From a bacterium (GTDB lineage: Bacteria; Planctomycetota; UBA11346), in assembly GCA_020049615.1 (NCBI GenBank), contig JAIFKN010000171.1, positions 1 through 6,986 on the forward strand: a DNA stretch of 6,986 nt. The letters run 5' to 3'. Shown here in pieces: positions 1 to 5,278 of the stretch. The notes under the pieces are model-generated. The model was given only the letters and a program-made list of their open reading frames with translations, was not told where the DNA came from and made no database searches. The stretch's first letter is position 1. Each line of letters opens with the position of its first letter. A program made the translations under genes and the position numbers.

Positions 1-98
1 GTTTCAGCAGCGCGACCTACTTCAGCCACGCCTTCCGCGCCGAGGCCGGCGTCAGCCCGGGGCGTTGGCGGCTGGCCGCGCGGCAGCAGCCAGGGTGA
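1..98 (+). CDS. AraC-family transcriptional regulator, C-terminal end (partial)
   Basis: The window opens inside a gene read in the frame beginning at base 3. The last 31 residues before the TGA at 96-98 include FSSATYFSHAFRAEAGVSPG followed by RWR. This is the second helix-turn-helix and the signature end of the AraC/XylS DNA-binding domain (family pattern: GFxxxSYFSRxFKKxxGxTPxxYR). The protein is therefore a DNA-binding regulator whose effector domain lies outside the window, so its ligand cannot be read. It points the same way as the GH28-like gene that begins 102 bases later. Many AraC regulators control neighbouring carbohydrate genes, so this is a plausible regulator of that gene, by inference from position only. 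The tail after the motif is short, as usual for the family. Confidence 0.9.
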   Translation, partial: FSSATYFSHAFRAEAGVSPGRWRLAARQQPG

Positions 99-166
99 CG
101 GCTCAGCCGGCGATGGTCGCCAGGCTGGCGAGTTCGGCCAGGACGGCATTGCCGCTCCAGCCATGG

Positions 167-190
167 CGCTAGGGTCGGTAGGACCTAGCG
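167..190 (+). promoter_or_regulatory. Imperfect dyad overlapping the GH28 ribosome binding site
   Basis: CGCTAGGGTC (167-176) and GACCTAGCG (182-190) are inverted copies, apart from one extra G in the left arm, and are separated by 5 bases. The right arm ends at the first G of the GGAG ribosome binding site (190-193) of the gene starting at 201. In RNA it could form a nine-pair hairpin that reaches the SD. In DNA it could be an operator for a dimeric repressor. Which of these it is cannot be decided from sequence. AraC proteins usually bind direct repeats, so it need not be the site of the upstream regulator. Confidence 0.4.
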
Positions 191-200
191 GAGTCCAGCC

Positions 201-1481
201 ATGATCGAGATCCCCACCTGGTCCGAGGCCGTGCCGCGTTCGACGCATTGGCGCGTGCTGGTCGATGGCCGCCCGGTGCCCGTCCTCGCCACCGCCCGCG
301 GTGAACTCGTGCAATGGATCTGCGATGGCCCATGCACGGTCGAGGCGCACGCCACCGGCCCGCTCTCCGACCCGCATCTGCGCCCGCGCCGTCTCGCCAT
401 CCGGCCCGAGGCCGCCAATGGTCGGGTCGCCTGGCGCCTGGCCGGGCCGCAGTGCGCCCTGCTCGAATGTGCCGGAGCGCCGCCGCTCCACGTCCTGGCG
501 GTGCCGGCGCCGGATCCTGCTCCGACCGGGGCGCGCGTCATCGCGGCCGGCACCGTGCTGCGTCAGGATCTCGTCACGGTCGGCGAGGGAGAGTCCCTGT
601 GGATCGCCCCCGGCGGTGTGCTGAACGCCCACCTCGACGCGCATGGTCCGGGCATCCGGCTGGGCGGCGGTGGACTGGTCAGCGGCGCCGGACTGCCGCG
701 GATGAAGCATCTCGTCGCCGACGGCTGCCCGGGCATCGCGCTCGCGGATCTGACCGTGGTCGATCCCGGCGGCTGGAGCGTGGTCCTCGGCGCCTGCGAT
801 GATGCCAGGGTCGACCGGTTGCGCATCGTCTCGCCCGGCAGTGGCGCCGGGACGGATGGTCTCGATCTGGTCGGCTGCAGCCGGGTGCGCGTGCGCGGTT
901 GCTACATCGTCTGCGGCGACGACGCCATCGTGGTCAAGGCCTTCACCCCCAAGGAGCCGCGCCGGACGGATTGGGCGCGAGCGGTCTCCGACGTGCTGGC
1001 CGAGGACTGCATCCTCGGGACCGCTGGCGGGCATTGCACCGAGATCGGCCATGAGCTGACCGTGGCCCATGTCGAGGACATCATCTACCGCGATCTCGAC
1101 GTGATGTTCGCCCACCAGTTCGGCAGCCCGTTCGGCATCCACGCCGGCGACCGCGCCGCCGTCCGCCGGGTGTCCTGGGAGCGGGTGCGGGTCGACCACT
1201 GCTACCATCAGATCATGGATCTGCGGGTGATGCGTTCGCGCTACAACCACGACACCGAGCGCGGTAGCATCGCCGACCTCTCCTTCACCGATATCGACTG
1301 GTCGACGACGCCCTTCAACGCCGGCTACACCGTTGGCGCCATCGCCGGCTTCGATGCCGCCCATCGCGTCGACGGCGTGCGCTTCACCCGCTTCCGCCGG
1401 GACGGAGTGGCGGCCCGTTCAGCCGACGACCTCGACCTGCTGTTCCGCCATGCCGACGGCATCGTGTTCCAGCCTGGTTGA
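201..1481 (+). CDS. Glycoside hydrolase family 28-like right-handed beta-helix protein (polygalacturonase-like)
   Basis: This 426-residue protein is probably a glycosidase of the pectinase-fold GH28 group, acting on galacturonan-like or related oligosaccharides. The substrate is not readable from the sequence. Residues 1-110 form a beta-rich N-terminal module, ending in an LHVLAVPAPDP stretch like the PLYLFANP segment that precedes the helix in GH28/GH49-type proteins. Residues 111-400 are the beta-helix. GH28 active-site landmarks are present: GTDGLD (D219) for the NTD motif, CGDDAIVVK (D240, D241) for GDDC, and GGHCTEIG (H278) for GHG. The final RIK motif is not obvious. No signal peptide is visible, so the enzyme is probably cytoplasmic and would act on imported oligomers. 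The ATG at 201 has GGAG seven bases upstream. The gene follows an araC-type regulator and ends 11 bases from the convergent photolyase gene. The GH28-like fold is likely; exact activity is uncertain. Confidence 0.82.
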   Translation: MIEIPTWSEAVPRSTHWRVLVDGRPVPVLATARGELVQWICDGPCTVEAHATGPLSDPHLRPRRLAIRPEAANGRVAWRLAGPQCALLECAGAPPLHVLAVPAPDPAPTGARVIAAGTVLRQDLVTVGEGESLWIAPGGVLNAHLDAHGPGIRLGGGGLVSGAGLPRMKHLVADGCPGIALADLTVVDPGGWSVVLGACDDARVDRLRIVSPGSGAGTDGLDLVGCSRVRVRGCYIVCGDDAIVVKAFTPKEPRRTDWARAVSDVLAEDCILGTAGGHCTEIGHELTVAHVEDIIYRDLDVMFAHQFGSPFGIHAGDRAAVRRVSWERVRVDHCYHQIMDLRVMRSRYNHDTERGSIADLSFTDIDWSTTPFNAGYTVGAIAGFDAAHRVDGVRFTRFRRDGVAARSADDLDLLFRHADGIVFQPG

Positions 1482-1492
1482 GGAGCCGACGC

Positions 1493-2914
1493 TCATCCAC
1501 CCCAGCGCGCCAGATACGGCTTCACATCGATCTTGCGCCGTGTGTTGTCCGAGCTCATCCAGCGGATGCTGCCGAAGACCGGGCGCTGCGGCGCCCACGG
1601 CCGGTCGAATCGGCCGAAGCACCAGGCGATGCCCGACCACGAGTTGGGGTTGCAGCCGTCGACCGCCCAGCGGTTGTTGAGCCGGTCGAGGGCGGCCCAG
1701 GCCTCCTCGGGCGTGGCGCTCCACTCGATCACCTTCTTGCCCCACAGCATGCGCAGGTAGTTGTGGATGATGCCTTCGCCACGCAGCTGGCGCTGGGCGG
1801 CGTTCCACAGCTCGTCGTGGGTCTGCGCCTGCTCCAGCTGCTCGAGGGTGTAGAGGTGCTGCCGGCGGTCGGCGCGGTGTTCGTCGAAGGTCATCTGCGC
1901 CCAGGCCGGCAGGCTGGCGTAGGTGGCGTGGTCGGCGCGATGGAACGCGAAGTGGTGGCCGAGCTCGCGCCAGGTGATGATCTGGTCGAGGAAGCCCTCG
2001 ACGGCCGGCGGCAGGCCCCACCAGCCGTCCTTGGACCCCGTGGCCTTCGCCATCAGGCGGTCGGGCGTCCAGCCGCTGCGCTGCCACACCGCCTGCACCA
2101 CCTCGTGGGCGGAGAGGTGGCCGAGATGCAGCCATGGCGACAGGCCGCTGGATGCGCCGTCGAGCAGCACGGTGCGGTCGTCGGCGTAGCGGTCGAGGCG
2201 GTGGTCGAGGAAGTCCGCCAGCCGCGCCCGCGCCGCGACGAAACCGCCGCGCAGCGTGACCGGACCGACGCTGTGGTCGATCGGCAGACCGGCGAGGCCG
2301 CCGCCGAGCAGCGCGTCGAGCTCGGCAGCGGGTGGCAGGGCGCCGTCGGGCAGGCGCGGCAGGCGCACACCGGCGAGCGGATCTGCGGCCGGGAAGCGCC
2401 CGAGGTGCGGGGCCAGCGTCTTCTGCAGCATGCGGCGGAAGTCGACCGCGCGGTGGTGGGCGGCGGGGGTGGTGCGCAGCGGCAGCAGGCCGTTGGCGTC
2501 GACCGTCTCGACCAGGCAGGGGGCCTCGGCCGCCAGGTTGGCGACCATGCGCGGATGCACGTAGGTGGGGAACTCGTCGGCGACCACGCAGCAGGCTCGC
2601 GCCACCAGGTCGCGCAGCACGGCGGTGCCGGCGCCGCGGCGCTCCTCGACGATGGGCAGGTAGTGGGCGCGGGTGCGGGCGAAGGCGGCGCGGTTGACCG
2701 CCATGCCCTCGATGATCAGGCGGTGCAGGCGGTCGCACGACCACTGGTGGCAGATGAGCAGCGGCTTGCGCAGCCCCTGCGCCCGCTCGACCGCCCGTTC
2801 GAGGGCGTGGTTCCAGTGCGGCCGCCGGTGCGCGATCATCCAGTGCAGCACGAACTCGCCGTCGCCGCGCAGGGGGGCGCGGTTGGCGGCGGTGACGCGT
2901 TCGGCGGGGACCAT
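1493..2914 (-). CDS. phrB: Class II deoxyribodipyrimidine (CPD) photolyase
   Basis: This flavoprotein uses blue or near-UV light to split cyclobutane pyrimidine dimers in DNA. The 473-residue product has the full class II layout. The N-terminal Rossmann antenna domain begins MVPAERVTAANRAPLRGDGE and FVLHWMIAHRR (compare the VPPERVRLLN...YVLYWMQ pattern of the class). The helical FAD domain contains SSGLSPWLHLGHLSAHE (255-271). The class II C-terminal signature MLWGKKVIEWSATPEEA, LNNRWAVDG and NPNSWSGIAWCFGRFDRPW (389-440) is followed by RPVFGSIRWMS. Length is normal for class II. The ATG at 2914 was chosen because it matches the family N-terminus. It has no SD, and its context is CCGGC-ATG. 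The frame stays open upstream, but that part has no family character. It is transcribed divergently from the TIGR01777 gene across an inverted repeat and convergently with GH28. The subclass is clear; the symbol follows common usage. Confidence 0.95.
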   Translation of the reverse strand: MVPAERVTAANRAPLRGDGEFVLHWMIAHRRPHWNHALERAVERAQGLRKPLLICHQWSCDRLHRLIIEGMAVNRAAFARTRAHYLPIVEERRGAGTAVLRDLVARACCVVADEFPTYVHPRMVANLAAEAPCLVETVDANGLLPLRTTPAAHHRAVDFRRMLQKTLAPHLGRFPAADPLAGVRLPRLPDGALPPAAELDALLGGGLAGLPIDHSVGPVTLRGGFVAARARLADFLDHRLDRYADDRTVLLDGASSGLSPWLHLGHLSAHEVVQAVWQRSGWTPDRLMAKATGSKDGWWGLPPAVEGFLDQIITWRELGHHFAFHRADHATYASLPAWAQMTFDEHRADRRQHLYTLEQLEQAQTHDELWNAAQRQLRGEGIIHNYLRMLWGKKVIEWSATPEEAWAALDRLNNRWAVDGCNPNSWSGIAWCFGRFDRPWAPQRPVFGSIRWMSSDNTRRKIDVKPYLARWGG

Positions 2915-2947
2915 GCCGGGAGGATGGCCGTGATCCGGGCCGGTGGA

Positions 2948-2979
2948 GGAGAAACCACTTGCCCATGTACGGTTTCTCC
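2948..2979. promoter_or_regulatory. Perfect 9-bp inverted repeat in a divergent promoter region
   Basis: GGAGAAACC (2948-2956) and GGTTTCTCC (2971-2979) are exact reverse complements separated by 14 bases. They lie between the photolyase start (2914, minus) and the SDR start (3000, plus), about 34 and 20 bases from the two start codons. The centre-to-centre distance of the half-sites, 23 bases, is about two helical turns, as expected for a dimeric regulator on one face of DNA. The whole 85-base intergenic region (2915-2999) holds no other clear element, and I cannot place -35/-10 boxes with confidence. A hairpin in either leader RNA is the alternative reading. Confidence 0.55.
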
Positions 2980-2999
2980 ATGACCGCGATGCTGCCGGC

Positions 3000-3890
3000 A
3001 TGCGCATCGCCCTCAGCGGCTCCACCGGCCTGGTCGGCTCAGCCGTCTCCGCCGCCCTGGCCGCCGAGCACGCCATCGTGCCGATCGCCAGGACCGCGGG
3101 CTTCAGCCCGCGCGATGGCGCCATCGCCTGGGACGGCCGCGAGCGTTTCGACGCCCCCGCCCTGCGCACCTGCGATGCGATCATCCACCTTGCCGGCGCC
3201 GGCATCGCCGACCGCCGTTGGAGCGCTGCCCGCCGCCAGGAGATCCGCGACAGCCGGGTCGTCGGCACCGCGGCCCTCGCTCGCCTGCTGGCTGCGGATC
3301 CCGGCCGGGCGCACACGCTCATCGTCGCCTCCGGCGCTGGATTCTACGGTGATCGCGGCGAGGCCGAGGTCGACGAGCGCAGTCCGTGCGGCAGCGGTTT
3401 TCTCGCCGCGGTGTGCCGCGATTGGGAGGCCGCCGCCGATCCGTGCCGCCCGCTGGTGCGGGTCGTGCACCTGCGGCTCGGCGTGGTGCTCGACCGGCGC
3501 GGCGGCGCCCTGGCGAAGCTGCTGACGCCAGCGCGCTTCGGCCTGGCTGGCGCGCTCGGCAGCGGCCGGCAATGGTGGCCGTGGATCGGGCGCGACGATC
3601 TCGTCGGCATCGTCCGGCATGCACTCGCGGACGCGACGTTGCATGGCGCGATCAACGCAGTGGCGCCGCAGCCGGTGCGGCAGATCGAACTCGCCCGGGC
3701 TGTGGCGGCAGCGGTGGGGCGCTGGGCCCTGGCGCCGCCGGCTCCGGCCTGGGTGCTGCGCCTCGTCCTGGGTGGCGTGGCCGATGAGGTGCTGCTGGCC
3801 TCGACCCGGGCGCTGCCAGGGCGGTTGACGCAGTGTGGATTTCTATGGGCCCTACCGGGCGTCGAGGGCGTTCTGCTCAAGCCCGAATGA
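3000..3890 (+). CDS. TIGR01777-family NAD(P)-binding epimerase-like protein (YfcH-like, SDR superfamily)
   Basis: This 296-residue extended SDR-fold protein has no firmly assigned reaction. Residues 1-13 carry the nucleotide-binding loop (GSTGLVGSAV, GxTGxxG type). IIHLAGAGIADRRWS (61-75) matches the HLAGxxI..RW block of the family. ASGAGFYGDRGEAEVDE (110-126) is the SAxGYYG segment. GSGRQWWPWIGRDDLVGIVRHAL (187-209) and GAINAVAPQPV (216-226) are very characteristic of TIGR01777. The C-terminus (about 245-296; DEVLLASTRALPGRL) fits the DUF1731 tail. Length is typical. The ATG at 3000 gives the expected MRIALSGSTG beginning. An in-frame GTG at 2943 would add 19 residues without family character. 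No SD is visible, and the start context is CCGGC-ATG. It is divergent from the photolyase. From memory, relatives of this family occur beside photolyase genes in LitR-type light-responsive clusters of some bacteria, so co-regulation is plausible. Confidence 0.93.
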   Translation: MRIALSGSTGLVGSAVSAALAAEHAIVPIARTAGFSPRDGAIAWDGRERFDAPALRTCDAIIHLAGAGIADRRWSAARRQEIRDSRVVGTAALARLLAADPGRAHTLIVASGAGFYGDRGEAEVDERSPCGSGFLAAVCRDWEAAADPCRPLVRVVHLRLGVVLDRRGGALAKLLTPARFGLAGALGSGRQWWPWIGRDDLVGIVRHALADATLHGAINAVAPQPVRQIELARAVAAAVGRWALAPPAPAWVLRLVLGGVADEVLLASTRALPGRLTQCGFLWALPGVEGVLLKPE

Positions 3891-3901
3891 CTCGGCACTC
3901 C

Positions 3902-3921
3902 CCTGCGCTGGCCTGCGCTGG
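3902..3921. repeat. Tandem 10-bp duplication CCTGCGCTGG x2
   Basis: Two perfect adjacent copies of CCTGCGCTGG occupy 3902-3911 and 3912-3921, directly after the SDR stop codon. No further copies follow. It is most likely a replication-slippage duplication and has no visible function. It marks the boundary between G+C-rich coding sequence and the A/T-richer leader of the next gene. Confidence 0.6.
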
Positions 3922-3973
3922 AGAACGAGAACAAGAATAGGCGAACCGGAAAAGACTGCCGGTGAAAACGGGA

Positions 3974-4002
3974 TTGACACAAACGGTTGAAGTGCCACGT
4001 GT
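3974..4002 (+). promoter_or_regulatory. Possible promoter for the membrane protein gene (good -35, poor -10)
   Basis: A consensus TTGACA lies at 3974-3979 within the most A/T-rich part of the window (about 3930-4055). Seventeen bases downstream the hexamer is ACGTGT, a poor -10 match, and no better TATAAT-like box is at the right distance. A CACGTG palindrome overlaps this position (3996-4001). The 197-base gap 3891-4087 as a whole looks like a promoter and leader rather than coding sequence, but the exact promoter is not certain. Confidence 0.3.
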
Positions 4003-4030
4003 CCTGAAAAATGAACACTGTCGAAGGTTG

Positions 4031-4052
4031 ATATGCAAAGGAGGTGCAATAT
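4031..4052 (+). promoter_or_regulatory. Shine-Dalgarno AAGGAGG displayed in a hairpin loop
   Basis: ATATGCA (4031-4037) can pair with TGCAATAT (4045-4052) with one bulged A (4048). The loop is exactly AAGGAGG (4038-4044), the strongest anti-16S match in the window. The nearest in-frame start is GTG at 4058, 13 bases after the GGAGG. It would add ten residues (MFTRFPSRNH) before the ATG at 4088. The ATG at 4088 has its own GAGG at 4078-4081. The element could be a translation-control hairpin, a standby ribosome site or chance. Confidence 0.45.
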
Positions 4053-4087
4053 ACGCCGTGTTCACCCGTTTCCCATCGAGGAACCAT

Positions 4088-4765
4088 ATGCGCATCCTGT
4101 CCGTTTCCGCTTCCCTTCTTCTCATTGCCGCTTCGACCAACGCTGCCGAAGGTGCGGTGATCAAGGACGTCCGCCTCGGCATCACCGGCATGTCCGCCGA
4201 CATCACCACCGACTGGACGGAAGACCCTGCCAGCGGTGCCTCGAACGACGGCTCCTACGATCGCGAGACCGATGGCCGCCTGCGCGTCGGGATCAGCTAC
4301 GTCGCCAGCGGCGGGCAGGTCGCCCCCATCGGCCTGATCTGGGGCATCGGCATGGCCTTCGAGGCCGCCGAGTTCTCCGGTTACGATGCGTCCTGGGATG
4401 AGGAGATCACCCAGACCTGGTCCGGCGTCATCTTCGATGGCCAGCTGGGCGCGGCCTTCGCCATCAACGAGATGTTCCACCTGGAGGCCGCGGGCGTCTT
4501 CGGCTTCGGCAGCGGCGAAGTCGAGATCACCGAGCATTCGACCCTCGAATTCCCCGCCGAGTCGGCGCTGATCCTCGAGTACGGCCTGCGCTTCGGCGCG
4601 TATGCCACCCTGGACAAGTTCCAGGTGGGCCTGGAGACGGGCGTCATGTACACCCTCTACACCTGCGAATGGGATGTCGCCTCGTCGCTGGGCGGAGGCA
4701 CCTATGGTGAGGACACCGAGTTCGGCGGCTCCTTCGTCGGCCTGTCGCTTGGCATCCGGCTCTGA
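4088..4765 (+). CDS. Putative secreted outer-membrane beta-barrel protein of unknown function
   Basis: This 225-residue protein does not match a family I can name. Residues 1-19 (MRILSVSASLLLIAASTNA) are a signal peptide with a short basic start, a hydrophobic core and an ANA-like cleavage site before AEGA. The rest is acidic and rich in Gly, aromatic residues and alternating polar/hydrophobic stretches typical of amphipathic beta strands (RLRVGISYVA, IGLIWGIGMAF, FDGQLGAAFAI, LEAAGVFGFGSG, ILEYGLRFGAYATL, FQVGLETGVMYTLY, FVGLSLGIRL). This pattern suits a small barrel of about eight strands in the outer membrane. The last residue is Leu, not the usual Phe. The start could instead be GTG 4058. 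It has its own A/T-rich leader and is followed 25 bases later by a strong hairpin, so it is probably a single-gene unit. Confidence 0.75.
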   Translation: MRILSVSASLLLIAASTNAAEGAVIKDVRLGITGMSADITTDWTEDPASGASNDGSYDRETDGRLRVGISYVASGGQVAPIGLIWGIGMAFEAAEFSGYDASWDEEITQTWSGVIFDGQLGAAFAINEMFHLEAAGVFGFGSGEVEITEHSTLEFPAESALILEYGLRFGAYATLDKFQVGLETGVMYTLYTCEWDVASSLGGGTYGEDTEFGGSFVGLSLGIRL

Positions 4766-4790
4766 GCCGCACCAGTTCCTGAGCAGAATC

Positions 4791-4825
4791 CAGCGCGCCT
4801 CCGGAGCACCTCCGGAGGCGCGTTG
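4791..4825. terminator. Strong hairpin terminator between convergent genes
   Basis: CGCGCCTCCGGAG (4794-4806) and CTCCGGAGGCGCG (4810-4822) form a perfect 13-bp stem with a 3-base loop. It can be lengthened by a G-T, an A-T and a C-G pair to 4791-4825. On the plus strand it is followed by TTGCGTTT, a modest T-rich run. It lies 25 bases after the membrane protein stop and 4 bases after the response regulator stop on the other strand. It could therefore serve both convergent genes, although the minus side has no T tract. Confidence 0.8.
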
Positions 4826-4829
4826 CGTT

Positions 4830-5258
4830 TCAGCCCGCTGCCGGTCGGCGCTGCAGCCGGCGCGTGCCCGCCCGGGGCGGCTCGGACGCCTGGTCGCCGC
4901 CCAGCAGCCGGGCGATGGCGTTCAGCACCTGCTCCTTGGAGTAGGGCTTGGCGATGTAGTCGTTGCAGCCGATGGCCCGGCATTTCTCGTCTTCGCCCTT
5001 GAGCGCATTGGCGGTCAAGGCGATGACCGGCACCTTGGCCAGCTTGGGATCGGCGCGCATGGCACGGGTGGCGTCGAAGCCGTTCATCACCGGCATCATC
5101 ATGTCCATGAGGACCAGCCGGAAGCTTGACTTGCGCAGCAGCTCCAGCGCCACCAGCCCGTTCTCCGCGATCTCATAGGTATAGTCGGCGCGGGCGAGCA
5201 GGAAGGCGATGAGCTTCTGGTTCACCGGGTTGTCCTCGACGATGAGGATGTCCGGCAT
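4830..5258 (-). CDS. Single-domain response regulator (CheY/DivK-like receiver)
   Basis: This 142-residue protein is a phosphorylatable receiver domain with no output domain. It would accept phosphate from a histidine kinase or phosphotransfer protein and act by protein contact. All receiver landmarks are present: acidic pair E8/D9 in ILIVEDNPVNQKL, phospho-acceptor D52 in LVLMDMMMPVMNG, T82 in PVIALTANA, and K104 in DYIAKPYSKE. EDNPVNQKL and MDMMMPVMNG are typical of receivers linked to hybrid-kinase phosphorelays. Residues 122-142 are a short basic tail of no known function. The ATG at 5258 has GGAGG five bases upstream (good SD). It lies 20 bases downstream of thiO on the same strand, so it is probably co-transcribed with it. 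No kinase gene is in the window. Confidence 0.95.
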   Translation of the reverse strand: MPDILIVEDNPVNQKLIAFLLARADYTYEIAENGLVALELLRKSSFRLVLMDMMMPVMNGFDATRAMRADPKLAKVPVIALTANALKGEDEKCRAIGCNDYIAKPYSKEQVLNAIARLLGGDQASEPPRAGTRRLQRRPAAG

Positions 5259-5278
5259 GGCGACCTCCGCAGGGCAAT

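Noticed and set aside
103..171. Minus-strand fragment ending HGWSGNAVLAELASLATIAG before a stop, resembling a protein C-terminus
   Set aside because: An in-frame stop lies just upstream and there is no start codon. The stretch is about 20 codons and the likeness to a glycosidase tail is too weak to call a gene remnant.
1478..2983. 501-codon open frame on the plus strand opposite the photolyase gene
   Set aside because: It is the antisense shadow of a G+C-rich gene. The composition is low-complexity Ala/Gly/Arg/Val with no domain signature, while the minus-strand frame encodes a complete class II photolyase.
2943..2999. GTG start adding 19 residues to the SDR protein
   Set aside because: The extra residues precede the invariant MRIALSGSTG beginning and would run through the inverted repeat; there is no SD for this GTG.
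3945..3963. ACCGG-N9-CCGGT small dyad as terminator of the SDR gene
   Set aside because: It has a five-base stem with a nine-base loop and no T tract; too weak to support a terminator.
3344..4537. 397-codon minus-strand open frame across the SDR end, the leader and the membrane protein gene
   Set aside because: It overlaps two well-supported plus-strand genes and the non-coding leader, and its translation lacks any recognisable motif.
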